DNA of 34,887 nt from CAYRTD01 sp964595055 (GCA_964595055.1 CAZQOV010000011.1:1-34887), one strand, 5' to 3'; shown: positions 9,201 to 16,840, counted from the first letter of the stretch. The notes: generated by a model from the sequence alone, not told the origin. Translations and numbers: made by a program.

Positions 9201-12200
9201 ATTCGTTTGCATCTTTTACAAATAGGGTATAATCATTTCGAGAGAGACCGGTAAACTGGTTGCCAGATTGGTAGGTAATTCCATTTCTCGAGTATTCATA
9301 ATCGGGGGTACCTCCTGTTGCCATTACCGTAATGGTTCCATTTGCATCCCCTGCGCATGTTACATCTGTTTTTGTGAGGCTCACAGTGAGGGGAGATGGT
9401 TCGGTTATATCCACTTCAAGCGGAGTGTTCAGAGCACATGAATTGACATCTGTAATGTTCAAGGTATAGGTTCCTGCCGCCAATCCACTGATATCTTTGT
9501 CGGAAGAAGTGAACCCGGAGGGTCCGGTCCATTCGAAGGTAAGTGGAGCTGTTCCTCCGGTAACATTTATATCGATGCTTCCATCGCTGTCACCTGCACA
9601 ATTAAGATTTAATTGTGAGCTGCCTTCTACAGTTGCAGTAATAGGGGCAGGCTCAATAATATCGATCGGGGTTGCCGTAGCTGCTGAACATCCATTTTCA
9701 TCTTCAACGGAAACCGTATAGCTGCCTGGATCGAGATCTGTGAAGGTTCCGGTAGTGTTGGAATCTGATCCCGGGGTTAAGGTATAGGTAAGCGTACCTG
9801 TGCCTCCCGATGCGGTTAAGGTGATGGTTCCGTCTGCTGCTCCGTTACAGCTTATGTCTTTTTTCGCCTGGTCTGTTATGGTAACCGGCTCAGGGTCAAT
9901 AATTTCTATGGGACCGGTATCTGCAGAAGGACATGCATTGACATCGTCTACAGTGACTGTATAGGTTCCTCCGGAGAGATTGTTGAAATCCCCTGTTGGC
10001 TGGGTAACTCCGCCTGGATTGAGAGTATAGCTTAAAGGTGCAGTTCCTCCGGTTGCCGTTACAGAAATCTGACCATCATCAGCTCCTTTACAGCTGATAT
10101 CCTGTGAACTAAAATTACTTATGCTTATTGGCTCCGGTTCATTCACTACGAGCGTTCCTGAAATTACCGGACCGCAGGAAGAAGAATCTGTTACTTCAAT
10201 GGTATAGTCTCCTGCAGATAATCCTGAGAACGTTCCCGTAGAATTAACCGTTCCGGAAGGTTGCAGGCTGTAGTTATAAGGAGGTGTTCCCCCGCTAACG
10301 GTAATGGATACAATTCCATCAGTTGCACCATTACAACTGATATCGGTAGCATTTTCATCATCTATTGAGATTTCTGTTGGTTCATTGATGGTGATAGGAG
10401 TTGTAGTTGCAGATGGACAGCCATTTTCATCATCAACCGAAACGGTGTAGGTATCAGGGCCCAGATCTGTGAAAATTCCTGTGGTGTTTGACATTGCTCC
10501 TGGGTTGAGTGTATAGGTGAGTGTTCCTGTCCCACCTGTTGCTGTCACTGTAATTGTTCCATCACTTGCCCCATTGCAGGTGATATCTGTTTTGTCCTGA
10601 TCTGTGACAGAGATGGGATCAGGATTGATAATATCAATATTTCCGGTTGTTGCAGCGGGGCATCCGTTTGCATCGTTAACGGTAACCGTATAGCTTCCAC
10701 CGTCAAGTCCGTCGAAATTCCCTGTACCATTGGTAACTGCTCCCGGATCGAGTGTATAGCTCAGTGGAGCTGTTCCGCCGGTAGCGGTGACATTTATTTC
10801 TCCATCACCGGTTTCGTTACAGCTTAGGTTCTGTGAATTTACATCGTTGATGGAAATTGGGGCAGGTTCATTCACGGTAAGTGTACCTGAGCTGACCGGA
10901 CCGCAGGAAGAAGCATCTGTTACTTCAATGGTGTAGTTTCCGGCAGAAAGCCCTGAGAAACTTCCGGTTGAATTCACGGTTCCTGAAGGTTGAAGGGTAT
11001 AATTATAAGGAGGATTCCCCCCGCTTACATTTACAGATGCCGTGCCATCATCGGCACCGGTACAAGTGATGTCCGTGGCATTTTCATCATCAATGGTAAT
11101 TGGAGAAGGTTCATTGATGGTGATTGGGGTGGAGATTGCTGCGGGGCAATTATTTTCATCATCAACAGAGACGGTATAGGTATCGGGACCAAGGTTTGAA
11201 AATGAACCGCTTGTATTGGAAATAGCTCCCGGATCCAGGGTATAGGTAAGAGTTCCTGTACCTCCTGTGGCTGTAACTGTTATGGTTCCATCACCGGCCC
11301 CGTTGCAGGTGATATCCGTTCCTGACTGACCGGTAATGGCAATGGGATCAGGATCTGTAATGTCAATAGCTTCGGTTACAGCAGCCGGGCATCCGTTGGC
11401 ATCATTCACTGTTACGGTATAACTTCCACCGTCAAGTCCGGTGAAATTGCCTGTACCATTGGTAACTGCACCGGGATCGAGGGTATAACTCAAGGGTGCA
11501 GTTCCACCTGAAGCGGTAACTGAGATTTGGCCATCAGCAGCGCCGCTGCATGTAACATCCTGTGAACTTACATTGTCTATGCTTATGGGTGAGGGTTCGT
11601 TGATGGTGAGTGTGCCGGTAGTCACAGGCCCACAGGAATTGGCATCTGTAACGCTTACCGTGTAATCGCCGGGAGCAAGGTTTTCAAAAGTACCATCCGG
11701 ATCTACAATATTTCCGGGGCTTAGGGTAAACTCATAGTCCGGAGTTCCTCCGGTTACGTTTACCGTTATGGTTCCGTCTGTTGAACCTGTGCAGGAAACA
11801 TTGCTGGTGCTTGTTCCGGTTATAATAAGTTCGTCGGGTTGGTTTACAGTGACCGGATTGCCTGTTGCCGGGGCACAATTATTTATATCCGTTACCTCTA
11901 TGGTATAGTTCCCAGCGGGTACACCGGAAAAGTTACCCGATGTGTTGGATTGAATGGCGCCAGGATTTAGGGTATATAAGTAAGGTGGTGTTCCTCCTGC
12001 AGCAATGGCACTAACGGTTCCGTCATCAACACCAAAGCAAGTTGCATCTGTTGCCGATTCAGAATTCACTGAAATCGGATCAGGATCCTCAACCAGAAGT
12101 GTTGAAGTAACGTCAGAAGTTGAACAGCCTGTTGCGTCTGTAACCGTAACGGTGTAATTGCCGGGGCCTATATCAGAAAAGATTCCTGTAGAATTTATAT

Positions 12201-12645
12201 CTCCACCCGGATTTAGTTCAAAATTATAATTTCCTGATTCTCCAACAGCGCTCACCTGAATTTCTGCATCTGCAAAGCCGGTACATGAAATAGGGATGAC
12301 AATAGCACTGGTAATTGAAATGGGATCCGGTTCAGCAACAACTGCACCCCTGAAAATGTAATCACCATCATTTTTATCCTCAACTCTTACATCCCATTCT
12401 CTCGCGTCTATGGAAGAAAATGTGTAAACCGTGTCATTGGTTGAAGGTGAGTTTAAGGTTTGTGGGAAATCCACAAGGGAATAAGTATAGGGTCCTTGTC
12501 CTCCTGAGATGGTAATCTGAACTACTCCATCTTCCCCCCCGTTACAACTTACATTTGTAACCTGTACGTCTACAATGGAGGGTTGTGCAAAGAGACTGAT
12601 TCCAGATAGAATCCCTAAAATACCCGCCAGTAAATATTTTTTCAT
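6286..12645 (-). CDS. Giant SprB-repeat adhesin with T9SS type-B (CHU_C) C-terminal domain
   Basis: 2119 residues. A signal peptide (MKKYLLAGILGILSGISLFAQ) is followed by about 23 SprB-type repeats of roughly 75-81 residues. Each has the pattern (S/T)C-G--DG-I-V--GGT-PY-Y-L, then a F--L--G-Y-V-V-D-N-C strand and an EP-PI linker. Two Ig-like/PKD-type domains follow (DAGKDTAVCFGDELRLNGYG and DAGPDTTITDDQSLTINTEG). The last about 88 residues are the gliding-motility-associated C-terminal domain: FSPNGDGINDYWDID, VEVFNRWGERLF, WDGRFKG, VGTYYYVV and final GPVTIVR. This protein should be exported by the T9SS and displayed at the cell surface, possibly moved as a gliding or attachment adhesin. The middle repeats form three super-repeats (see repeat entry). 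Many conserved Cys pairs suggest disulfides or ligand sites. It is shorter than Flavobacterium SprB, so the name SprB-like is preferred. Confidence 0.93.
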   Translation of the reverse strand: MKKYLLAGILGILSGISLFAQPSIVDVQVTNVSCNGGEDGVVQITISGGQGPYTYSLVDFPQTLNSPSTNDTVYTFSSIDAREWDVRVEDKNDGDYIFRGAVVAEPDPISITSAIVIPISCTGFADAEIQVSAVGESGNYNFELNPGGDINSTGIFSDIGPGNYTVTVTDATGCSTSDVTSTLLVEDPDPISVNSESATDATCFGVDDGTVSAIAAGGTPPYLYTLNPGAIQSNTSGNFSGVPAGNYTIEVTDINNCAPATGNPVTVNQPDELIITGTSTSNVSCTGSTDGTITVNVTGGTPDYEFTLSPGNIVDPDGTFENLAPGDYTVSVTDANSCGPVTTGTLTINEPSPISIDNVSSQDVTCSGAADGQISVTASGGTAPLSYTLDPGAVTNGTGNFTGLDGGSYTVTVNDANGCPAAVTEAIDITDPDPIAITGQSGTDITCNGAGDGTITVTATGGTGTLTYTLDPGAISNTSGSFSNLGPDTYTVSVDDENNCPAAISTPITINEPSPITIDDENATDITCTGADDGTASVNVSGGNPPYNYTLQPSGTVNSTGSFSGLSAGNYTIEVTDASSCGPVSSGTLTVNEPAPISINDVNSQNLSCNETGDGEINVTATGGTAPLSYTLDPGAVTNGTGNFDGLDGGSYTVTVNDANGCPAATTGNIDIINPDPISVTDQDKTDITCNGASDGTITVTATGGTGTLTYTLNPGAMSNTTGIFTDLGPDTYTVSVDDENGCPSATTTPITINEPTEISIDDENATDISCNGATDGIVSITVSGGTPPYNYSLQPSGTVNSTGTFSGLSAGDYTIEVTDSSSCGPVISGTLVVNEPEPISISNFSSQDISCKGADDGQISVTATGGTAPLSYTLNPGGVTQPTGDFNNLSGGTYTVTVDDVNACPSADTGPIEIIDPEPVTITDQAKKDISCNGAADGTITLTASGGTGTLTYTLTPGSDSNTTGTFTDLDPGSYTVSVEDENGCSAATATPIDIIEPAPITATVEGSSQLNLNCAGDSDGSIDINVTGGTAPLTFEWTGPSGFTSSDKDISGLAAGTYTLNITDVNSCALNTPLEVDITEPSPLTVSLTKTDVTCAGDANGTITVMATGGTPDYEYSRNGITYQSGNQFTGLSRNDYTLFVKDANECISTENISIEEPNELVVESEIRINNNLCYGDSLGEIRILDISGGTEPYEYSINNGIDFSSDPTFQNLPAGSYQTIVKDSNGCIADGNLNKISQPSQIKISDYAQVDVSGCFGNINGQIFIEATGGSGRKEFILNHTTINSTGLFDPVGGGIHTITIADTNACTIDTTVELSQPDPILFTSITITDVFGCTGDANGAVDFSASGGAGGLQYAINGGPFEENGTFTDLPAGEHTLSVQDANGCTVDSIITITEPLLLAIDTENSTDISCPDADDGAISVTASGGTMPYSYTLIPDGTVTDDGVFNNLSQGTYRVEVDDANNCGPITSSEFTINEPTPIAVDSVISQEIQCNGEDNAEIHFYLSGGTPPYEYSIDDGANFSTSGDFPGLTPGTYFLEVRDVNECSMPVDTLEFTEPPALTIDTESKTDVNTCFGDAGGEINFEVSGGTPPVQYSIDGGLSWQGNGNYTNLTTGDYTVIAEDANGCQISSATLSITQPEEITAEITTTPARDETQLGSITISNATGGTGSLEYSISGPDGPFSTQTEYTDLETGTYEVIIRDANDCKYEESVVVSEIQPLDVTVSVTHNSCYGSDDAGITMVANDPVGEAEYSIDDSTTWTSSGVWENISAGSYYVFARDEDNRYFRDTIFINEPVKMTIFSNITPASCNSFSNDGAIDVTVNGAQGEVDYQWSTGSTSEDLNNINAGKYWISTTDENGCTASDTIEVPALTKVIADAGKDTAVCFGDELRLNGYGGTSLVWYPAEGLSDTAIANPLVETTEDRTFILRASGMDDCYDLDTVNITVYPRFGLDAGPDTTITDDQSLTINTEGGPYLSYKWEPAAGIDDTASANPTLSPSQTTTYIVSAETEDGCIDRDTLTITIAEKLVIYNAFSPNGDGINDYWDIDYASLYPEMTVEVFNRWGERLFSSKGYTDDKRWDGRFKGTDVPVGTYYYVVVPYPGASAITGPVTIVR
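9645..11830 (-). repeat. Three tandem 729-bp super-repeats inside the adhesin gene
   Basis: Nine consecutive SprB repeats fall in an A-B-C order repeated three times. Type B markers (the GGTAACT(G/C)C motif) end at 10011, 10740 and 11469, exactly 729 bp apart. Type A markers (ACCGGACCGCAGGAAGAA) at about 10171 and 10900 are also 729 bp apart. This is 243 residues, that is three repeats of about 81. Edges are approximate. The constant spacing points to recent unequal recombination or duplication of the three-repeat unit. Confidence 0.85.
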
Positions 12646-12675
12646 TCGTTTATTTTTTCTGTAAACCTGAACTAA

Positions 12676-12858
12676 CTATATACGATACCTCATTTCTACG
12701 GAGGTATAGAGTTTTAGTTTCGGGATTTTAATAGAATGTTCAGGGTCTACAGGCTTTTGGGGTAAAGGTATGGGGGGAGGGAATATGATTTCCGGGTTTT
12801 TGGAAAAAGTTATTAACCGGTTTTTTTTAGAGCCCCGAGCTTCCTCAATGTCCCTCAT
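12676..12858 (-). CDS. Possible small proline-rich protein overlapping the permease stop
   Basis: An ATG at 12858 opens a 60-codon frame whose first 14 nt overlap the 3' end of the LolC/E-type permease gene. It ends at TAG, 30 nt before the adhesin ATG. The peptide starts MRDIEEARGSKKNRL, has a proline stretch IIFPPPIPLPQKPVDP, and ends with KLYTSVEMRYRI. No family is recognised. The overlapping start would allow translational coupling, and the frame fills the whole gap between two real genes. The peptide is however short and low in complexity, and may be chance. Treat as hypothetical. Confidence 0.3.
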   Translation of the reverse strand: MRDIEEARGSKKNRLITFSKNPEIIFPPPIPLPQKPVDPEHSIKIPKLKLYTSVEMRYRI

Positions 12859-14077
12859 GCACACTCAAATCCGCTGAAGAAATTTTTCTCGCAGGAATAT
12901 AAGCAGCCAGAAATCCTATCATCAAAATAGTAGCCCAGATAAGTAAAATGTCTGTAATTTGGTATTTTACAGGATACGCACTTATTACAAAGGTGCCTGA
13001 TCCGCCTATTTTTATGATTTCAAAATATTGTTGGATCAGGCTTATCAGGGTTCCGAAAAAAACGCCTAAAAAGGAACCGATAATGGAGATCATCCAGCCT
13101 TCCATGAGAAAAATATTCCGGATAAGACGGTTACCTGCTCCCATATTGGTGAGCGTAGAGATATCATCTTTTTTATCAAGGATGAGCATCGTCAGTGATC
13201 CAATGATGTTGAAAGAAGCAATAATCAGGATTAAGGTAAGGATCATAAAAGTGGCCCACTTTTCGGATCTCATTATTCGGTAGAAAACCTCGTTTTGTTC
13301 GTATCTGTCCTGTACGTTAAAAGATTCACCAGTTATTTCTCTTATTTGTTGTTTTAAAGTCTGTATATCAGCCTCTTCTTTTAGTTTTATTTCCAGGGCA
13401 CTTACTGCTTCCTCGTACTCCAAAAGATCTCTGACCACATAAATGGGAAGTATTATATATCGTGAATCATAATTTTGCTCAATGCTGAATATACCGGAAG
13501 GGAATACAACTTTTCGGTTAAATGATGCCTCCGGGTTGATCAAACTGTACGTGCCGGTTCGTTTTGGAACATAAAACACCAGGGGTTGAAGAAAATTTAG
13601 TCCGACCCTGAGGCTGTAAGCAACTCCTTGTCCAATCACCGCAAGGGGTTTGTCTTGTTGTTCCAAAACAAAATCACCCTCGCGCATCATAGTATCAATC
13701 CCTGTAACATCAATGAATTGTTCATCCACTCCTTTTATCGTGGCAATGAATTGCTTTTCATCATACCTTACCAGTGAATTTTCTTCAAGGACTTCGGAAA
13801 CCGTATTAACCCCTTCCAGATCAATAATCAGGTTTTTCCCGGCTTCTTCCGGTAAAAATGTCTTTCCTTCCACCGTTGTGATCTTGATATCCGGATCAAA
13901 GGCATTGATCAGCGATTTTATTACCTGGTCGAAACCATTGAAAACGGAAAGTACCACCACCAGTGCTGCCACTCCTACAGTGACACCGAGAACGGAGATA
14001 AGAGAAATTACATTAATGGCATTTCTCTTTTTCTTTGAAAAAAGGTATCGTTTCGCTATGTAAAAGGAGAGGTTCAA
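12845..14077 (-). CDS. LolC/LolE-type lipoprotein-releasing ABC permease (FtsX family)
   Basis: 410 residues. The N terminus NLSFYIAKRYLFSKKKRNAINVIS leads into TM1 (VISLISVLGVTVGVAALVVVL). A long periplasmic MacB_PCD-like domain covers about 50-260, and three C-terminal TM helices (about 275-300, 320-350, 375-395) end in YIPARKISSADL. This is the 4-TM LolC/E arrangement. The complex extracts lipoproteins from the inner membrane to LolA, using the LolD ATPase, which is not in this window. The start is a TTG: the family N terminus (MNL-F-IA-RYL) begins exactly there and no ATG fits. The gene follows the methyltransferase by 8 nt in a likely rbfA operon. Confidence 0.88.
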   Translation of the reverse strand: MNLSFYIAKRYLFSKKKRNAINVISLISVLGVTVGVAALVVVLSVFNGFDQVIKSLINAFDPDIKITTVEGKTFLPEEAGKNLIIDLEGVNTVSEVLEENSLVRYDEKQFIATIKGVDEQFIDVTGIDTMMREGDFVLEQQDKPLAVIGQGVAYSLRVGLNFLQPLVFYVPKRTGTYSLINPEASFNRKVVFPSGIFSIEQNYDSRYIILPIYVVRDLLEYEEAVSALEIKLKEEADIQTLKQQIREITGESFNVQDRYEQNEVFYRIMRSEKWATFMILTLILIIASFNIIGSLTMLILDKKDDISTLTNMGAGNRLIRNIFLMEGWMISIIGSFLGVFFGTLISLIQQYFEIIKIGGSGTFVISAYPVKYQITDILLIWATILMIGFLAAYIPARKISSADLSVHEGH

Positions 14078-14085
14078 CTATAGAT

Positions 14086-14895
14086 CTATTTAATGGCTTT
14101 AACAATTAGACCGGTTCCTGTTTTGTGACTGGTATGGACATCCAGGTAATTCAGGATCAGACTGAAAGGGAATGTAACCAGGTAATATACAGGCAACAGG
14201 ATAAAAAATAATTTTGATACATTCAAAAGACTTATGGGATATTTCATGGACAATCTCCATGAGATCTTCCCCGGAGTGCCATAGGAATAGTGAGCATTAA
14301 TCTTTGAAAATCCTGCTTTATTAAGTTTTTCTTTAATTTCATCAATATTATAGCCGTCCCTTACATGTTCATCAATGAAAGATTCTTCGTGTTCCTCATG
14401 TACATCCGATCCTCCCTGGTCGGAGGGAGTGGAGATAAGCAAAACGCCTTTATCAGCCAGGGATCTGTGAAAATTTTCAAACACTTTGACATCTTCTTCA
14501 ATATGCTCCATTACGTCTACAGAAAGAATCAGGTTAAATCTTTCCGGATCTTCGTAACGGGTAAGATCGCCCACTTCAAAATTAATACGGTCCTCCATAG
14601 ATTTTTTTTTAAAAAAATGATTACAGTCCTCAATTTGTTCTTCTTTTACATCAATGCCCAGGATTTTCGCAGCGGGGAATTTCCGGGCAAGAAAAAAACT
14701 GTATTGACCAAAACCTGATCCTGCATCCAGAAATTCAGCTTTTTCAGGTAAATCCTGTTTTATGGAACGGATCTGCTTTTTTATATGCCACGCTCTGAGC
14801 AGCAGCAAGTCTAGAAGACGATAAAAAATAACCCTAAGAAAAGGGTTCTTATTAAAAACCTTTCCAAGGCTTCTTTTTATGGGGTCGTATTGCAT
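14086..14895 (-). CDS. Class I SAM-dependent methyltransferase
   Basis: 269 residues from the ATG at 14895 (a TTG one codon upstream is less likely). SAM-binding motif I is EFLDAGSGFGQYSFFLAR at about 54-71. An acidic end of strand beta-2 follows in KILGIDVKEEQIEDC, with FEVGDLTRY after it and motif IV as FNLILSVDVMEHIEED. The C terminus has a hydrophobic segment (KLFFILLPVYYLVTFPFSLIL) that could sit in or at the membrane. The substrate is unknown; similar proteins modify small molecules, quinones or lipids. It starts 3 nt after the rbfA stop and is 8 nt upstream of the LolC/E gene. Confidence 0.85.
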   Translation of the reverse strand: MQYDPIKRSLGKVFNKNPFLRVIFYRLLDLLLLRAWHIKKQIRSIKQDLPEKAEFLDAGSGFGQYSFFLARKFPAAKILGIDVKEEQIEDCNHFFKKKSMEDRINFEVGDLTRYEDPERFNLILSVDVMEHIEEDVKVFENFHRSLADKGVLLISTPSDQGGSDVHEEHEESFIDEHVRDGYNIDEIKEKLNKAGFSKINAHYSYGTPGKISWRLSMKYPISLLNVSKLFFILLPVYYLVTFPFSLILNYLDVHTSHKTGTGLIVKAIK

Positions 14896-14898
14896 CAA

Positions 14899-15237
14899 TT
14901 AGTCGGTTAAAAGATTTTCTATGTTTTCAATATAGTCCAGGCTGTCATCTTCAAAAAAATTCAGTCCGGGAACAATTCGTAATTGATTCCGAACTTTTTT
15001 CCCCAGTTCATTCCTTATCTGAGGGGTCATAATTCTTATATCTTTGAGGGTCTTGTCATCTTTTTCCTTTTTAGGGAAAATACTTAGGTAAACTTTTGCC
15101 ACACTTAAATCGGGACTAATGCGCACAGCAGTAACCGTGATCATTTTGCCTCCCAGTTCATTGGTCATTCTTTGGAATATTATTCCCAACTCCTTTTGCA
15201 ACAGTCGTGACACTTTTTTCTGACGGGTTGATTCCAT
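14899..15237 (-). CDS. rbfA: Ribosome-binding factor A
   Basis: 112 residues from the ATG at 15237, which gives MESTRQKKVSRLLQKELGII, the usual RbfA N terminus. An upstream in-frame alternative at 15264 adds nine residues with no family support. The KH-like fold is seen in MITVTAVRISPDLSVAKVYLSIFP and in RNELGKKVRNQLRIVPGLNFFEDDSLDY. RbfA binds the 30S precursor and helps 16S rRNA 5'-end processing and cold adaptation. It is first in a likely operon with the methyltransferase and the permease. Confidence 0.93.
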   Translation of the reverse strand: MESTRQKKVSRLLQKELGIIFQRMTNELGGKMITVTAVRISPDLSVAKVYLSIFPKKEKDDKTLKDIRIMTPQIRNELGKKVRNQLRIVPGLNFFEDDSLDYIENIENLLTD

Positions 15238-15304
15238 AATTAAAAATTTTGGGTTTGCAGTCAAGTTATGCGTGCTGAAATATTCATTTGCTTTTTTACT
15301 GATG

Positions 15305-15312
15305 CAAAGCTA
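15305..15312 (-). promoter_or_regulatory. Possible -7 promoter box of the rbfA operon
   Basis: On the minus strand this reads TAGCTTTG, an exact TAnnTTTG. It lies 67 nt upstream of the rbfA ATG. A -33 TTTG is not evident at the right distance, so confidence is limited. Confidence 0.4.
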
Positions 15313-15382
15313 CATAAATTTGAGGAAAATGGATTGTTTGTTTATGGGTTTGAGAGATGACATTTATTTTTTGGTAAAGGGA

Positions 15383-15468
15383 AGCGAGGGAAAACAAAAG
15401 GGGGAGGCTGCGGTGATTCGAGCTATGTGGTGGTTTTTCTGTGCCTCCCCCTTTTGTTTTCCCTCGCT
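15383..15468. repeat. 26-bp perfect inverted repeat with 34-nt spacer
   Basis: The arms 15383-15408 and 15443-15468 are exact reverse complements and include GCGAGGGAAAACAAAAGGGG and its complement. The spacer is 34 nt. It is a strong hairpin but sits between divergent genes, where a terminator is not required. The right arm overlaps the start of dispersed repeat copy C, so the left arm may be an inverted partial duplication of that repeat's edge. Confidence 0.8.
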
Positions 15469-15557
15469 CCCGAAAGACGGAGCAGGTTGTCATTCTGAAC
15501 GCAGTGAAGAATCTCTGCAATCCGTCGGGATTGTGCGGTGAGGCAAATTGGTATGCT
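15458..15557 (+). repeat. Dispersed hairpin repeat, copy C
   Basis: Aligns with copy A over about 100 bp (CCCTCGCTCCCGAAAGACGG, TTGTCATTCTGAACG, CTCTGCAATCCG, GTGAGGCAAATTGGTATGC). The core stem pairs GCAATCC (15517-15523) with GGATTGT (15528-15534), including one G-T pair. It lies more than 12 kb from copies A and B. Confidence 0.75.
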
Positions 15558-15714
15558 AATATGGGAGTACTTCAATGAAGTCCTTGTTGTAGAAAGTGCG
15601 CCCCTTCGGCTTACTTCGACTAAAAACCCAAGGGCTGATTCCAGATTAGCAATCACCATAATCTATAGATATTTTTTTCTTAAACCAGAATGCTTATTTT
15701 TTCCCCAACAATTG

Positions 15715-15722
15715 TAACTTTG
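15715..15722 (+). promoter_or_regulatory. Likely -7 promoter box of trpS
   Basis: TAACTTTG matches TAnnTTTG exactly, 18 nt before the ATG at 15741. A T-run (TTTTTTCC, 15697-15704) is near the -33 position but is not TTTG. The box lies downstream of an alternative ATG at 15690, which supports 15741 as the true start. Confidence 0.55.
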
Positions 15723-15740
15723 TGCTTCAAATTTTCTACA

Positions 15741-16730
15741 ATGGAAACAGTATTAAGTGGTATAAGGTCTACAGGTAATCTACATCTGGGTAATTATTTC
15801 GGTGCGGTGACGAATTTTGTAAAAATGCAGCATGACTACAACTGCTATTTTTTTGTTGCAGATTTTCATTCACTTACCACACATCCTACCCCGAAGGATC
15901 TGCACAGGAGTGTCCGACAAGTGCTGGCAGAATATCTGGCATCAGGTATTGATCCTGAACGTTCAACCCTTTATGTTCAAAGCGATGTGCCTGAAATCCC
16001 GGAGCTTTACCTTCTTTTAAACATGAATGCCTATGTGGGTGAGCTGGAGAGAACCACAACTTTCAAAGATAAGGTAAGATCGCAACCAGAAAATGTAAAT
16101 GCCGGTCTACTCACCTATCCCGTTCTGATGGCCGCTGATATTATTATTCACAATGCCCATAAAGTACCTGTGGGTAAAGACCAGGAACAGAACCTTGAGA
16201 TGACGAGAAAATTTGCCAAGCGTTTCAATCACATGTATGGGGTAGAATATTTCAATATGCCGGAACCCTTTAATTTCGGCAAAGAGCTTATTAAAGTCCC
16301 GGGACTGGATGGTACCGGAAAAATGGGAAAATCCGTGGGGAACGGTATTTATCTTGCTGAAGAACCCTCGAGCATCAGGAAAAAAGTCATGAGAGCTGTG
16401 ACCGATGCAGGCCCCACCCAACCCAACCAGGAAATGACGGAGCCGGTTAAAAACCTGTTTTTCATGATGAAGTTGATGTCGGAGGAAAGCACATACAAGC
16501 ATTTTCTCGATAGCTATAATGATTGCAGTATCCGTTACGGTGATATGAAAAAGCAGCTTGCCGAGGATATCATTACATTCACCACCCCGCTTAAAGAGAA
16601 GATAGACAGCATTGTAAACGATGATGCTTATCTTTCAAAAGTGGTAAAAATGGGTGAGGAAAAGGCTCGCGCCAGTGCCTCTAAAACCCTGAAGGAGGTG
16701 AGAAAAATTATTGGGTTTAAGAAATTTTAG
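15741..16730 (+). CDS. trpS: Tryptophanyl-tRNA synthetase
   Basis: 329 residues, normal for bacterial TrpRS. The start at 15741 gives METVLSGIRSTGNLHLGNYF, with the class I HIGH-equivalent at H15-L-G-N18. The KMSKS-equivalent is DGTGKMGKSVGN at about 190-201. Other signatures are TYPVLMAADI and VPVGKDQEQNLEMTRKFAKRFN, typical of tryptophan-binding and ATP sites. The frame is open 17 codons further upstream, but that extension is not conserved and contains the promoter box. The enzyme charges tRNA-Trp in the cytosol. It is a single gene converging on the histidine kinase. Confidence 0.96.
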   Translation: METVLSGIRSTGNLHLGNYFGAVTNFVKMQHDYNCYFFVADFHSLTTHPTPKDLHRSVRQVLAEYLASGIDPERSTLYVQSDVPEIPELYLLLNMNAYVGELERTTTFKDKVRSQPENVNAGLLTYPVLMAADIIIHNAHKVPVGKDQEQNLEMTRKFAKRFNHMYGVEYFNMPEPFNFGKELIKVPGLDGTGKMGKSVGNGIYLAEEPSSIRKKVMRAVTDAGPTQPNQEMTEPVKNLFFMMKLMSEESTYKHFLDSYNDCSIRYGDMKKQLAEDIITFTTPLKEKIDSIVNDDAYLSKVVKMGEEKARASASKTLKEVRKIIGFKKF

Positions 16731-16788
16731 GAAACAGCTCGCTCTTTAAAGGAGATGCCCCGGCTCCGCCCGGTATTTGTTCAACCAT

Positions 16789-16824
16789 CAGCTTCCTGTT
16801 AGCCCTGTGGGCTCCCGGAAGCTG
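16789..16824. repeat. Composite hairpin
   Basis: CAGCTTCC (16789-16796) pairs with GGAAGCTG (16817-16824), and inside it AGCCC (16801-16805) pairs with GGGCT (16809-16813), leaving a 3-nt loop and small internal loops. No T-tract follows on the plus strand. It may be part of a transcript end structure for trpS or a small repeat. Confidence 0.5.
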
Positions 16825-16840
16825 GGTTTCACAAAATATA

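Larger units (their letters stand above)
15265..15740. other. Divergent intergenic region between rbfA and trpS
   Basis: About 475 bp with no believable gene. It contains the rbfA promoter box, a 26-bp perfect inverted repeat (15383-15468), dispersed repeat copy C (15458-15557) and the trpS promoter (15715-15722). Short frames across it only translate the repeat. From 15558 to 15690 I see no feature. Confidence 0.7.

Noticed and set aside
7855..11199. Many plus-strand frames opposite the adhesin gene
   Set aside because: They are antisense shadows that recur with the SprB repeats because the sense codon pattern repeats.
9645..11830. Regular repeats considered as a possible CRISPR array
   Set aside because: The period is 729 bp in-frame within a long coding gene, with no short identical repeats or unique spacers.
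15272..15659. Frames on both strands over the inverted repeat and copy C
   Set aside because: They read through the hairpin and repeat, overlap each other on opposite strands and contain the familiar HSERSEES repeat peptide.
15690..15740. Upstream ATG extending trpS by 17 codons
   Set aside because: The extension is not part of the family and overlaps the TAACTTTG promoter box.
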